The translations under genes and the position numbers were made by a program. DNA of 64,000 bases from Doryteuthis pealeii. Taxonomy: Eukaryota; Mollusca; Cephalopoda; Myopsida; Loliginidae. The stretch is from positions 90,167,671-90,231,670 of the forward strand of contig CM042141.1 in assembly GCA_023376005.1 (NCBI GenBank), in the 5' to 3' direction. Each line of letters opens with the position of its first letter. Positions within the stretch are counted from its first letter, which is position 1. Under the pieces are notes generated by a model. It was not told the DNA's origin. It saw nothing but the letters and a program-made list of their open reading frames with translations, and did not search any database. Of the stretch, positions 47,701-54,510 are shown in pieces.

Positions 47701-49285
47701 AACATTTCAATCCAATCTGCTACTTAATGATATTGTTCATCCCAAGAATTAGAACTTATCAAGGGAGATAACTATTAAGTGCTAAAGTACTTTTTTTTTT
47801 TTTTTTTTTTTTTTTTTCCTTAGAAATTCTATAAAGATAAAGGCTACCCTTTTGGCAGTCGTTAAAGTAATTTTAAAGATTTCATTATAATCGATAATGC
47901 AGTTATATAAACAAATATCTGACAAGATGTATGTATATTCATTTTTCTTTTTCTGAATTTCAGCCAATTTGGATACCAATGCAATCCGTTTCCAAAAAAG
48001 TGCTGTAGAAGTAAGAAAGAAAGCTCGTTGCAAGAACATAAAGTTGAACATTTTCCTCATCATTGCCGTCTGTATGTTCATTGGAATTGTGGCTGGAATT
48101 CTTGTGGGTAAGTAAAATGAAATTTTTCTATATATATCAGTACAGTAATACCTTGACTTAAAACTAATTTAATTCGTTTCACTTGTAACTCAAATCAATG
48201 TTTCCCTATTTGAAATAAACTGAAATACCATTAACCAATTTCAGTCCTACCCTCAAAATATATCCTAACTTTGACGGTTTTTTTTTTTTTTTTGTTTTGT
48301 TGTTTTTAAATAAAAATATCCATGTGTTGTATGAGAATATAATAAAATAGAATGTAATGAATCCAATGCTGTAATATTATTTTAATATTTTGTTTTTGTT
48401 TTTTTTTTTTTTTTTTTTGTTTTTTATACAAATATTTTTCTTTGGCATAGTAATAAATTTGCAAACTTTAAATGTTTTTAGTGAACTTATCAACATAAGT
48501 GTATCTGAAAATCAGTCATTACTTAAATTCTATCTCTCAACACAAAGCAAAACATCAACAGTGACATCTCATAAGTTGGGGGCAGTCATATAACGATATC
48601 ACTTTAAGATCAGCCCTGTTGGCTGCGGCTTTAGAATACACTGACTGTACATCTGCAGAGGGGTAAGCCTCCCCCCCCCCAATGGGGGCTACCTGTTGGC
48701 CTTGGTTGGCGACCCGTGATGCTTAAGGATGGAATACTGGTGGATGAATAATCCATGACATGCAACACTCCACTCAGGTCCTTACCTAAGCTAAACGGGC
48801 AGTCTGAGAGGCCCCCTCTGATCATTTGGCTGTCCATGTCAAGCCCTAGTACCTATATGATTGTCCCAACCCTATTGCCCTTATGGCAAGCCCCAATCCT
48901 TTTTATCATAGGGGTGCTAGAAGGCGGTGGCTGATGGTTAAATAGTAAAATATGTTCATAAAAACTATCAAATATCCATTAAGAATGAATTTATTTCAAA
49001 ACTTTGTTGGCAGTAAATGATCCACCAAGGTTGATATGCCATAAAATAAAACGAACCTTTATTTAAGATCTTTCACTACTTTTTGTTTGTTTTTTTCTCC
49101 AAGTGTTACTAAAATACTAGAAAAAGAATCTTTATTAAAAAATGTAACTTTATTTTAATTCTTTGTCTTTTCTTTCTTTTTCAGCTATTTTTCACAAAGA
49201 TACACCAGTTCCTGTACAGCCAACACCTGGAGTTCCATCTTCCACACCTAAATCACTGCTTCTACAATTACTTCATTCTTCATAA
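26044..49285 (+). CDS. Brevin-type R-SNARE (VAMP-family vesicle SNARE), 4 exons, 126 aa
   Basis: The coding sequence joins 26044-26045, 41382-41515, 47964-48107 and 49185-49285; all junctions are GT-AG and in frame. The product is a tail-anchored vesicle SNARE that pairs with target-membrane Q-SNAREs to drive membrane fusion. The SNARE helix spans about residues 9-66, with the zero-layer arginine at residue 34 (VDRGER). A basic stretch (KKARCKNIK) precedes one membrane segment at about 73-96. The N-terminus is very short and there is no longin domain, which excludes VAMP7/Ykt6/Sec22 types. The RGER motif resembles VAMP4, VAMP7 and VAMP8 more than synaptobrevin, and the juxtamembrane Trp pair of synaptobrevins is absent. 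A 30-residue Pro/Ser/Thr-containing tail after the membrane segment is longer than usual and would face the lumen or outside. Introns are 15.3, 6.4 and 1.1 kb and full of repeats. The exact orthologue (VAMP4-, VAMP5- or VAMP8-like) is not settled. Confidence 0.85.
26046..30638 (+). other. VAMP intron 1, proximal part: AT-rich, no gene
   Basis: About 4.6 kb of AT-rich DNA with poly(T) runs at 27957-28003, 28680-28715, 28870-28893 and 30558-30584. No repeat family seen elsewhere in the window and no coding exon is visible. First introns often hold enhancers, but none can be named by eye. Confidence 0.5.
30639..31148. repeat. Foldback/MITE-like inverted repeat
   Basis: The left arm from GCCAAAGATGACGTAAAAC through GGGGAATTATCCGATTTTAA is mirrored on the right (TAAAATCTGATAATTCCCTG ... 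TTTTACATCATCTTTGGC). Arms are roughly 115-135 bases. The left arm has expanded T and C homopolymers. The interior has a CT-rich tract and GC-richer unique sequence. Its right end abuts the truncated 3' side of the LINE at 31149. Confidence 0.6.
31149..33300 (-). mobile_element. Degenerate APE-type LINE, 5'-truncated, with nested insertion
   Basis: Minus-strand sister of the 21965-24800 element. From 33258 it encodes MEELDIPPTMEELSKAIDHL and GSDGIPSEVLK, keeping the reverse transcriptase N-terminal block that the other copy lacks. Further on it has DLTKAFD-like residues near 32800 and FADDAALT near 31750. It continues to about 31190 with KLRWLGHVR-like remnants. The endonuclease and the true 3' end are missing. 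A 704-bp insertion (31970-32673) splits it. Confidence 0.8.
31970..32673. mobile_element. 704-bp unclassified insertion in the LINE with a 4-bp target-site duplication
   Basis: The insertion is flanked by GCCT at 31966-31969 and 32674-32677. Removing it with one GCCT restores the LINE reading frame exactly (minus strand ...KTSEA|FPVNSKVKQG). Its ends show only a short, imperfect inverted match (TGGCGGA against TGGTGGA). It has a TATATATAG motif at about 32163 and no coding frame. A solo LTR or a short DNA transposon are both possible. Confidence 0.7.
33306..33573. repeat. MITE-like inverted repeat, 268 bp
   Basis: Arms of about 75-90 bases match in inverse orientation: CAGATAAGACCAATTTTCAG and GAACAGTTAAGTCTCAAAATTAC on the left, and GTAATTTTGAGACTTAACTG and CTGAAAATTAGTCTTATCTG on the right. 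Outer AAAACAAAAA / TTTTTGTTTTG also pair. No transposase. Confidence 0.65.
33574..34865. other. VAMP intron 1, AT-rich spacer
   Basis: No gene seen. A (TCTA)n microsatellite lies at 34804-34828. The 61- to 72-codon frames here have no recognisable features. Confidence 0.4.
34866..35080 (-). repeat. 5S-rRNA-derived SINE (copy 3)
   Basis: Minus strand: GTCATGCTGAAAGCACCGGT, AGATCACCAAAGTTAAGCAG and CAGTACTTATTTGGGTGACC follow 5S rRNA. The tail GGCATTGAATGACCTG...GTTGATATACTGTAAAAC follows. Same architecture as 6426-6645. Confidence 0.8.
35370..35530 (+). mobile_element. LINE C-terminal zinc-knuckle fragment
   Basis: Encodes ENRAAWCLNVKQGKKNQKG, then CNRCTKDCHSRVGLISHLLQ and a stop. This is the C-terminal C-x2-C...H motif region of the same LINE family as 21965-24800, better preserved here than in that copy. 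It is a short 5'-truncated insertion. Confidence 0.65.
35597..35850 (+). repeat. tRNA-derived SINE, family B
   Basis: Head ACCCAGTTGGTAGAGCATCC (A-box-like) and AAGGTTCCAGGTTCAACACT (B-box-like) are followed by GGAGCTGATGGTAGATGTGG, CTCCTTGGTCGAGTGCTAGT and ACTCCCTTGCTGTCTGGTTG. The head could derive from a tRNA with a GGTTCRANNC T-arm. It is near full length. Confidence 0.75.
35945..37158 (+). mobile_element. Mariner-type DNA transposon, inactivated, with TIRs and TA target duplication
   Basis: Terminal inverted repeats of about 31 bases frame the element: TAACACCTCACTCAATAAGT... at 35945, and its near-perfect complement ending ...ACTTATTGAGTGATTTGTTA at 37158. A TA dinucleotide flanks each end. 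At 1214 bp it is close to the usual ~1.3 kb. The transposase remains are listed separately. It lies in VAMP intron 1. Confidence 0.88.
36149..37125 (+). pseudogene. Mariner transposase pseudogene (DD34D family, third Asp changed)
   Basis: The N-terminal helix-turn-helix regions are visible (AKQWLDKCY; RSGHPNSAVV; EELKISEGSVFTILHEHFSM). The catalytic part has MDET followed by an in-frame TAG (first Asp at 36568-36570) and DN at 36832 (second Asp). The block SLDLAPSNYWLF has Asn (36935-36937) where active mariners have the third catalytic Asp (S-D-Y). At least four frameshifts and several stops break the frame. The linker phrase EKGRTINSEYY is intact. The copy cannot encode an active enzyme. 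Confidence 0.85.
37347..37541. repeat. MITE-like inverted repeat with telomere-like core (copy 2)
   Basis: The left arm GGCTGAACTCTTACAAAGGT...AAATTAGGGTGACACAGAAA pairs with the right arm TTTCTGGGTCAATCTAATTT...ACCTTTGTGCAAGTTCAGCC. The centre has GGGTTGGGGTTTAAGGTTAG, a degenerate TTAGGG-like stretch reversed relative to 19938-20165. Flanks AGTC on both sides may be a target duplication. Confidence 0.65.
37735..37945 (+). repeat. tRNA-derived SINE, family R (copy 2)
   Basis: Has CATACCCTTGAGAAAGGTAT, CGGCTATGGATTAAATAG and the perfect 14-bp hairpin AGAAGAACAGTAGT-ACC-ACTACTGTTCTTCT at 37877-37907. The tail is GGCATTAAATAACCCACAAA. The head is diverged. Confidence 0.6.
37960..38170 (-). repeat. 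Family Q repeat (copy 3)
   Basis: Reverse copy of 5150-5475: GCGTTGATCCCAGGGGGCTA, GGTTTATTGCCCATCGCCTG, GGGAATGCCGACGGGATCAA. It lies between a family R SINE and a family P copy, joined to the shared tail remnant at 38175-38240. Confidence 0.55.
38255..38905 (+). repeat. Family P repeat (copy 5, internally interrupted)
   Basis: Plus-sense copy: GGATGGAATCCTGGTGGCTA, CTTAGCACCTATATGATTTC, TCTGGGGAGTGTGGAGTAG. A tail-like segment (AAGCATAAAATAAACC...GGTTGACATGCTGTTAAAA) interrupts it at about 38690-38735. The body then resumes with CTATCTATGGGTTAAATAG and ends in a second tail (GCATAAAATAACCC...TTGACGTGCTGTAAAA). Confidence 0.6.
39280..39590 (+). repeat. tRNA-derived SINE, family A
   Basis: Nearly full length: GTGTAATGGTTATTGTCTTA, CGAGTTCAAACCCTGGACTA, CTCCCTCCAGCTATGGGTAA, CACATCCTAATTGTGATGAA and then TTGGATACATACATATATA. 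Confidence 0.75.
39690..40270 (+). mobile_element. LINE C-terminal fragment with zinc knuckle, long open frame
   Basis: A 193-codon frame is open. From about 39850 it encodes LRQRRLRWLDHVRRMDDGQI, PKDILYGELTSGKRQIGRPQ and LRFKDACKNDL. It ends in a C-x2-C knuckle region (CKICGRECFSNIGLQSQ). This is the C-terminus of the LINE family at 21965-24800. The 3' end TCTTCCGAGACTGAAATGCA is followed by an (AT)n tail. The first ~50 codons have no match that I can see. Confidence 0.75.
40271..41381. other. VAMP intron 1, distal part
   Basis: AT-rich sequence. A T-run/G-run junction lies at 40811-40831, and (GT)n at 41309-41335 lies just upstream of the exon 2 acceptor. I see no other feature. Confidence 0.5.
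41382..41515 (+). CDS. VAMP exon 2: N-terminal half of the SNARE helix
   Basis: The acceptor TTTTCAG ends at 41381 and the donor GTAAGC starts at 41516. The exon completes the start codon with its first G, encodes residues 2-45 (SKSINNQAIADLNAEVNEV... to ...NLHERS) and leaves one base for the next codon. The zero-layer Arg34 is here. Confidence 0.85.
41695..41945 (+). repeat. tRNA-derived SINE, family A
   Basis: GTGATGTAATGGTTATCATT, CCAGAGTTCAAATTCTGAAC and TCTCCAGCTATGGGTAAATA. It lies in VAMP intron 2 and is followed by a hairpin and a second family A copy in the same orientation. Confidence 0.75.
41943..42068. repeat. AT/GTAT microsatellite framed by a ~33-bp inverted repeat
   Basis: CTTGTGCAAAGGGATTTGTT...CATTTGTG on the left pairs with CACAAATGAATAAATCTCTTTGCACAAG on the right. 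Between them lies (GTAT)n and (AT)n. The stem sits exactly between two family A SINEs, where the first element's 3' tail should be. Confidence 0.7.
42068..42350 (+). repeat. tRNA-derived SINE, family A (best preserved)
   Basis: The full module order is visible: GTGGTGTAATGGTTAAAGTC, CCCCGAGTTCAAATCCTGGC, ACCCTTGGGAAAGGTATGAA, TCTAGCTATGGGTAAATAG, ACATCCTGCTCGTGCGGAGG and GGTTGGTACATATATA. Confidence 0.8.
42372..42475 (+). repeat. tRNA-like SINE fragment
   Basis: ATGGTGTAATGGTTAACAAG and GTGTTTGATTCTCACTGAAT resemble A- and B-box segments. It relates to 19335-19480 (reverse). Confidence 0.45.
42860..43310 (+). repeat. Family Q repeat (copy 4, diverged)
   Basis: The 43150-43310 part contains TTAGGGCACCTTGGGCACTG, GGTGCTGCCTGGGGGACAGC and CCTTGGGACCACGCAATTTA, as in copies 1 and 2. 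The part before 43130 is GC-richer unclassified sequence. Confidence 0.45.
43536..43585. repeat. (AT)n microsatellite
   Basis: An AT run of about 50 bases directly abuts the CTAG terminus of the Helitron-like element that follows. Confidence 0.9.
43586..44685 (-). mobile_element. Helitron-like element with two tandem 3' ends
   Basis: On the minus strand the 5' end A|TCTTATTATAATGGAGATT is at 44685. A first 3' end (perfect hairpin GCACCCGGAGGGTGC, then CTAG) is at 44043-44046 and a second, similar one at 43586-43589. The segments 43586-44035 and 44043-44500 are diverged duplicates of one another. Both outer flanks are AT dinucleotide. No Rep/helicase. It lies in VAMP intron 2. Confidence 0.75.
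44686..45212. other. AT-rich intronic spacer
   Basis: (GT)n at 44692-44716, then A-rich sequence. No gene seen. Confidence 0.5.
45213..45440 (+). repeat. tRNA-derived SINE, family B (best head)
   Basis: GCCGGTTTAGCTCAGTCAGT AGAGCG is a clear tRNA D-arm/A-box, and TTCTGGGTTTGATACCAGCC a B-box region. The body GGAGCTGATGGTAGGTGTGG and ACTCCCTCGTTGTCTGGCTG follows. The acceptor stem does not pair properly and there is no 3' tRNA half, so it is not a tRNA gene. Confidence 0.8.
45812..46080 (-). repeat. tRNA-derived SINE, family A
   Basis: Reversed copy: CCCCTCCACACAAGTAGGAT, CTATTTACCCATAGCTGGAG and ATTTGAACTTGTCCATTTCT. Its (TA)n tail is the short AT run at 45804-45812. Confidence 0.75.
46205..46515 (+). 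repeat. Unclassified ~290-bp repeat, family S
   Basis: Matches 59690-59980 in reverse: GGCCAGTTGAAAAGGGCTTA, AAAGGTCCAGTGATTTAATC, TGTCGTCCATGAATATCACA and GGCCAAGAGTTAGATCATAT. The second copy sits inside a LINE fragment, which shows that the family is mobile. No tRNA or 5S head was recognised. Confidence 0.6.
46545..46795 (+). repeat. Family P repeat, internally deleted (copy 6)
   Basis: CCTCCGATCAATTGGCTGGT, CTAGCACCTATATAATTG, GATGGTGAGGTTCCAG and the tail ACATTAAATGCCCCACTGAG / GTTGATATGCCATAAAAC. Confidence 0.6.
47035..47265 (+). repeat. Q and P repeat fragments in tandem
   Basis: 47035-47125 is a family Q fragment (CAGGGGGCCATCCCTCTAGG). 47126-47265 is the family P 5' part (GGCCACCTGTTGGCCATGGG; CATGACCTGCAACACTCCAC). 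The order is Q then P, as at 37960-38255. Confidence 0.5.
47348..47583 (-). repeat. tRNA-derived SINE, family B
   Basis: Reversed copy: TATCAGCCAGCAGTGAGG, CTCACTAGACCAGGGAGATT, CACACCTACCCTCAGCTCCC and GTGCTCTACCAACTGAGTTT. It lies in VAMP intron 2, about 380 bases upstream of exon 3. Confidence 0.75.
47964..48107 (+). CDS. VAMP exon 3: C-terminal SNARE helix and membrane anchor
   Basis: The acceptor AATTTCAG ends at 47963 and the donor GTAAGT starts at 48108. It encodes residues 46-93, including the second half of the SNARE motif (ANLDTNAIRFQKSAVEV), the basic juxtamembrane stretch and most of the transmembrane helix (NIFLIIAVCMFIGIVAGILV). Phase 1 at both ends. Confidence 0.88.
48605..49055 (+). 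repeat. Family P repeat (copy 7), in VAMP intron 3
   Basis: Head GATCAGCCCTGTTGGCTGCG, TGCTTAAGGATGGAATACTG, CCTAGTACCTATATGATTGT, a deletion of the middle and the tail GGCAGTAAATGATCCACCAA / GTTGATATGCCATAAAATA. It fills nearly half of the 1.1-kb intron between exons 3 and 4. Confidence 0.65.
49185..49285 (+). CDS. VAMP exon 4: end of the membrane segment and luminal tail
   Basis: The acceptor TTTTTCAG ends at 49184. It encodes A-I-F and then HKDTPVPVQPTPGVPSSTPK and ten more residues to TAA at 49283-49285. The Pro-rich tail has no N-glycosylation site. This exon starts a 3' UTR without a nearby AATAAA for about 1 kb. Confidence 0.8.
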
Positions 49286-49459
49286 AGATTGATTCAAACA
49301 TGTATTTGAGACCAACTTTCAAAGAAATCAAAATTCTATTTCCACAAAAAACAAAAAGACTGGTCCTTATGGAAATGGCAGATGGAGCCGTAATAACTGG
49401 CTCTTGTGTAAAATATGGCCTCACCATCTGCTTTTTTCTCAATACTTGAAATTGATTTT

Positions 49460-49625
49460 GATTCTTGAAATGGGTGGGATGTCATCTTGTACAAAATATT
49501 GGGTTTACAAATAGTGCATATGTTTCATCTTTTGTCTTAACTTGTAAATCTTGGGTTCAAGAAACTTCATAAATTGCTGAATATACAAGTTTGAAGATTT
49601 TACTTATTTGTATAGCAACATAAAA
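49460..49625 (+). repeat. Direct duplication in the VAMP 3' flank, pair 1 left
   Basis: GATTCTTGAAATGGGTGGGA ... TTTGAAGATTTTACTTATTT recurs at 50659-50815 with roughly 85% identity by eye. The unit has no repeat-family features. Confidence 0.75.
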
Positions 49626-49864
49626 ACTTGTGTGAAGTTTTCCAAAAAAGACAAACTTCCTCCTTTTTATACAACTATAGATATAATTCTATTTCAGTTT
49701 TTTTTTGTCTTGACTCTCTTATCAAATGCTTTCTTGATATTTACTGCTGAGAAAGTTTATTCTATCAAAAATTGTTTTTTTTGTTTTTTTGTTTTTTTTT
49801 CTGATCATTCCATGACACAAATCTTTATATATAAAACAAAACAAAAAATTTCTAATTTTGATTT

Positions 49865-49948
49865 GAGATTTTACTGCCATGACCATTCGTTCAACTTTTT
49901 AACAAAAGTTTTTTTTTATTTATGATGCATGTATCCAGTTTTTTGTTT

Positions 49949-49988
<40 letters not shown>

Positions 49989-50051
49989 CCCCATTTTGTG
50001 AGGAGGGATATGAAAAGTTCTTTATTTTGATTATATATTTATTGTTTCCTG
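49865..50051 (+). repeat. Direct duplication in the VAMP 3' flank, pair 2 left
   Basis: GAGATTTTACTGCCATGACC ... GAAAAGTTCTTTATTTTGAT recurs at 52583-52697. The left copy carries about 70 extra bases, mostly poly(T). Confidence 0.7.
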
Positions 50052-50352
50052 CTGAGGAGAACTCTTAATATTTTATTTTTCTTTTAAACTTCAATTTTAT
50101 ATTAAAAAGAATTAAAAGATGGCTGAATAATTTCTGGTAACTGTACTTAATTAGTTTTGCTTTTCTTGTGCAATAACTTTTTATTTTAATGTGTTCATTT
50201 TTAGAAAAAAAAGTGGGGAGCAAATGTCAATTGGAGGGTGAATTTAAAAAAAAAAAAAAAAAATCTCTCCATCAATTTTCTGGTTACCAAATTTCCCAGC
50301 CTAATAAGACGTGATCTCTAAGTGTATTATGATGGGAAGTGCACTTTAGCCC

Positions 50353-50358
50353 AATAAA
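50353..50358 (+). terminator. Poly(A) signal AATAAA (proximal candidate)
   Basis: AATAAA about 1.07 kb after the VAMP stop codon, followed by a T/G-containing stretch. Confidence 0.4.
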
Positions 50359-50658
50359 TGTCTATTTAGAGCTTTGATCAAATCACTTAGACATAATACC
50401 AACTTAAATAGATCCAGTGTAATATTTGCATTTATCTGTGTAATTTTATCTACCAGCAATTACAGTAAATGCAGTTTTTCCTTTTGAACAAAATATGTAC
50501 CGGTTGCTATTAATTGGGGGGGGGGTGATTAAAAATTAAAAGCTTCTATTTGTATCTGATTATGTGTACTAAGCCAGTCCAAAGTAGAGAACAAATTTTT
50601 GTATTTATTAGTGCAATGTAAAAAAAAAATCCAAACTGCCTACTTTTTCTTTCAACAG

Positions 50659-50815
50659 GATTCTTGAAATGGTTGGGATATTATCTTGTATAAAGCATTG
50701 GGGTTTACAAACAGTGCATACGTTTCATCCTTTGTCTCAACTTGGGTTCAAGTCTACATTAATTGCTGAATACGCAAATTTGAAGATGCCACTTATTTGT
50801 GTAGCAACATAAACT
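50659..50815 (+). repeat. Direct duplication in the VAMP 3' flank, pair 1 right
   Basis: GATTCTTGAAATGGTTGGGA ... TTTGAAGATGCCACTTATTT, the partner of 49460-49625. A small deletion in GTAAATCTTGGG marks the second copy. Confidence 0.75.
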
Positions 50816-51289
50816 GAATATATGAAAGCAAGTTTGTATCTTTTTAAATACCAAGACCCAGCATGACTACAACAGAATTATAGAATATTTATTTTTGGTT
50901 CCTACCAGCTTAAGATCCCAATCTGTTACTTTTTTTTTTTTTTTTTTTCAGTAAAATCCAGTGCATATGTTATTTTAGCAGACCACTGCCCATGCAACTC
51001 TTACCAGTTTTCATTGTTCTGTTTATCAAGGTGCAAACTGACATACTGGGGGTTTTCCCCTCATATCCTAACCAGACTACTTTCACTTTCACACGGGTTG
51101 TGAAAGAACCAAAACAGATTGGGACCTATTTTTTTTTTTTAATGGCAGCTGTATATAATTATTGAAGTTTTAGAAAAAACTGCTTTGCTTCATTTTTGTG
51201 TCACAAAAGATAAGTCTAGCAATTTGTGTATTTTATATAAATTTTACTGCTGTGGATTCATTCTTCCTATACCACTACACTCATAACCG

Positions 51290-51455
51290 GACCAATTTTA
51301 AAACCTCTAATATGGAGTGGTAGTACCTGTTAGGGTCCCATCTATGGGTTAAATAGAAAAATGTGTTTATAAAAAAATATTGTATCTATTAAGAATGAAT
51401 TTATTTGAAAACTGTCGGCATTAAATGACTCACTGAAGTTGATATGGCGTAAACC
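51290..51455 (+). repeat. Family P repeat, 5'-truncated tail (copy 8)
   Basis: GGGTCCCATCTATGGGTTAA, AGAATGAATTTATTTGAAAA and GGCATTAAATGACTCACTGA / GTTGATATGGCGTAAA. Confidence 0.65.
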
Positions 51456-51767
51456 AATTTTTAAAACAGAATGACCATCAATTTGCTAAAGCTTTTTTTT
51501 TCGTTTTGAGCCATTTTGTTACTCAAACACTCACTGTTCTGATTACATTTTTATGTATACATTAGGGAAGGTTTTTTGTGTGTGTGTGCTGAAGATATTC
51601 TAAGAAATAGAAAGCTTGTAGCCAACTTGTAATTTAAAAAAAAAAAAAAAAAACTTTGAACAATGCCAATTGACCTTCCATGACAGTTGCATAATTCCTG
51701 TCAATGGTTTGTTTAAAGTCAGAATTTTCAATGTTTTTAATAAAGATAAGCTCATCCTAAGAAAATT

Positions 51768-52010
51768 AAGGGACCAGTTTTGCTCAGTTGGTATAGTATC
51801 TGCCAAGGAATCACAAGGTTCCAGGTTTAATATGGGTCTTCACCAGCTCAGCAAATGAGGGTAGTCTGATTTGGGTAGTAAAGCATCTCAAAGCTGAAGA
51901 TAGGTGTGGAACTCCACCTCGGCAAAAACAACCTCCCTGATCTAACTCTAGTGAAAGATTCTTCTGCTGTTCAGTTGATACCGATAAAAAGGGCCACTCT
52001 GCTGACTTTA
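51768..52010 (+). repeat. tRNA-derived SINE, family B
   Basis: GACCAGTTTTGCTCAGTTGG (A-box-like), GGTTCCAGGTTTAATATGGG and CAACCTCCCTGATCTAACTC. It is more diverged than other copies. Confidence 0.65.
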
Positions 52011-52582
52011 CATAATAAAAACATTTTTTTTTAAATAAAAAATGGGTTCATTACAATGTTCATCCTTTTTACTTAAAATAAACATGTAATAAACTTTTTA
52101 ATCCAGATAAAAAAAGCTAAATTTTCCTGTAAGCATTTCAGCTTTTAAAAATCCAAACACGGGAAGTAAAAATGTGGAATAAATTCTGAAATGTTTTGAT
52201 TTTAACTTCTATCCTCACACTCAAACACCACCGTTGTGGTGCCTTTTTTAAGAAAAAAAGAATTTTTGCCATTTTAAAAAAAAAAATATTTGTAAAACAA
52301 TATTTTCGAAAGAGAAATATGAACGACTGTAAAATAGAATAAACAGTCAGTTAAAATTCAACTCTTTCAGGGAATTTTTTTTTTTTTTTTTTTTTTAATA
52401 TAATAATGACCTCGGTGATTTGATATATTGGGAGAGTAAAACTTTATTTATTGAGTCTTGATAATTATTTAAAATGGTAAGACCTCTTTCTTTTTAGAAA
52501 ATGAGGCACCACACCTACCTTGCAACTTTCTAAGGCCTAAATTTTAGCCTGATATTAGGGTGTCACACCGTAATTTTAATTA

Positions 52583-52697
52583 GAGATTTTACTGGCATGA
52601 CCCTTCATTCAGCTTTTTATCAAAAGTTTTTTTTTTTTTTTTTTGTCGGAGGGATGTGAAAAGTTCTTTATTTTGGTTATATATTTATTATTTCCTG
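52583..52697 (+). repeat. Direct duplication in the VAMP 3' flank, pair 2 right
   Basis: GAGATTTTACTGGCATGACC ... GAAAAGTTCTTTATTTTGGT, the partner of 49865-50051. Confidence 0.7.
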
Positions 52698-53153
52698 TTT
52701 AGATACAAACTAGGCCTAGCTTTTGCTATTTACCCCCTCAAAGATTGTACCTTTCCTATGATGCAACCCTCCTAATAAATAGACTAAAATTTTAAGTCAC
52801 ACACTACTTTCTTGGCCATGTGAGAAACCTTTGCAAATTCCAACATTTCATCTGATGAGAATAAAACATTTTTTTCAAAACTTTTTGTATATTTTTCATA
52901 GAATACTGAGGATTGACTTTCTCAGATTTGTACATTTATTTGCTGACTTGTTTTCTTTTTCTCTCTGTATAAAAAAAAATTACAATTTAAACCTTTAATT
53001 TTTTTCTCTTATAAAAGCAAAATTGGTCACATAACTCTACCCAATTTTGTAGGGTAAAATGGAAAACTTTTTTGTTTGTTTTTTTTTTTTTTTTTTTTTT
53101 TTTTTAATCTCTTGTTTCATTGTTTTGACAGAAAATATTTTTTAAATACTGAA

Positions 53154-53185
<32 letters not shown>

Positions 53186-53404
53186 GGGTTGAATTTTTGT
53201 TCGCTGTCCTATAATGACAATCTAAGATCGTTGTCATACAAGCGGACTTAACTAGTGTTTCTCATGAGAAATTGTCAGCCATTATTTTTTTACTCTTTTA
53301 ATGCCAACTTACACAAACCTTTTGTAACATGGTATTGGAGTAAATCTTTCATTATACTACACTATGTACTTGTAAAATCAAGGAAACCCTTTTACATTCT
53401 GGTT

Positions 53405-53615
53405 CTGTGTGATTACAGCTGCATCTCAGTCGGTAGAGTGTTCGCCTGGGATCCCGGCATGAGTAGCATAGAGATCTGTGCGATAAAGGAGCTGATGGTA
53501 GGTGTGGTGCTCTGCCTCAGATGCTAAAAAAAAATCTCCTTGGTCTAGTGCTATTGAAAAGAGGATAGACTCCCTCGCTGTCTGATACCAATTTTAGGCC
53601 ATCCCGATGACTTTT
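53405..53615 (+). repeat. tRNA-derived SINE, family B (head deleted)
   Basis: GCTGCATCTCAGTCGGTAGA GTG is an A-box-like head. The B-box part is missing. GGAGCTGATGGTAGGTGTGG and ACTCCCTCGCTGTCTGATAC follow. Confidence 0.7.
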
Positions 53616-53928
53616 TTAAATCATTAGCTTTTTTGTAATTTTCTTCGTTACACAATCGGCAACAATACTGTTGGAATTAGTAATATTTTTACACATGCAG
53701 TTTTCAAATTCAAATTACATCGAATCTCAAATGAATTATATCTGCATGATTAGTTTTGGTTTTGATCTCCTGTTTTTTAGGAATCACATCTTAAAACTGA
53801 AGATATTTTTAATGACTTTAACTGAATGCTGATTTCTGTTCAAATAAACTGGCATTTTCAGTCAAAAAGAACTTTTGGCCCAAAAAGTTGAATTCAGTGG
53901 CTTCCAAAAAAAAAAAAATCTCTTAAAT

Positions 53929-54510
53929 TAGGGTAAATTCCTTGTTAAATCATCCAGACAATGTCAACCACCCCATTCAATTTTTCTGAAATTTTGTCCA
54001 AGTGTGGATTATGATAAAGTTAGATAATCCCCAAAATTTGAGGTTCCAGTTCCAAAAATTGGCAGTTTGTCTTGGGGGGGGGGGGGGCACTTTTTGTAAC
54101 CCTTTTTTTTGTCTGTAAAATGAGTCCTAGAGCTTCCCTAGTTCTAAAAAATTTAGTTTATAAAAGCATTTTTGCCCAAGGAATCCAAAAAGTTTTAAAG
54201 TCAACCAATTTTAAGTTATTGATGATTTCTGATTTTTTTTACAAACCAATTTTTAGTAGTAGGGAAGCTCTAGAACTCATTTTACAGACAAACAGATTAC
54301 AAAAAGTCGTTTTTTCTTTCTTTTGCCAACCCCCACCAGATTTGGAGAGCTAAAAATCGACATAACTCCGCCAATTTTTGGAATTGGAAACTTAAATTTT
54401 GGGGACCGTCTAATGTTAACAGTCCACACCTGCAAAAACTTGGGAGTGGGTGATAATTTTACTTCTTTTTTTTTTTTTTTTCTGGATGATTTGACATGGA
54501 ATTACCCATT
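53929..54510. repeat. 580-bp long-armed inverted repeat (foldback element)
   Basis: Both halves pair over about 250 bases: GGGTAAATTCCTTGTTAAAT against ATTTGACATGGAATTACCC at the ends, then GATAATCCCCAAAATTTGAG against AAATTTTGGGGACC, and TCTGTAAAATGAGTCCTAGA against TCTAGAACTCATTTTACAGA near the loop. No coding content. It lies in the candidate VAMP 3' UTR, so transcription to the 55350 signal would produce a long double-stranded hairpin. Confidence 0.75.

Noticed and set aside
41382..49285. Assignment as VAMP7, Ykt6 or Sec22
   Set aside because: The SNARE motif begins within ten residues of the start, so there is no longin domain.
54072..54353. 93-codon open frame
   Set aside because: It lies inside the arms of the 580-bp inverted repeat and has no protein features.
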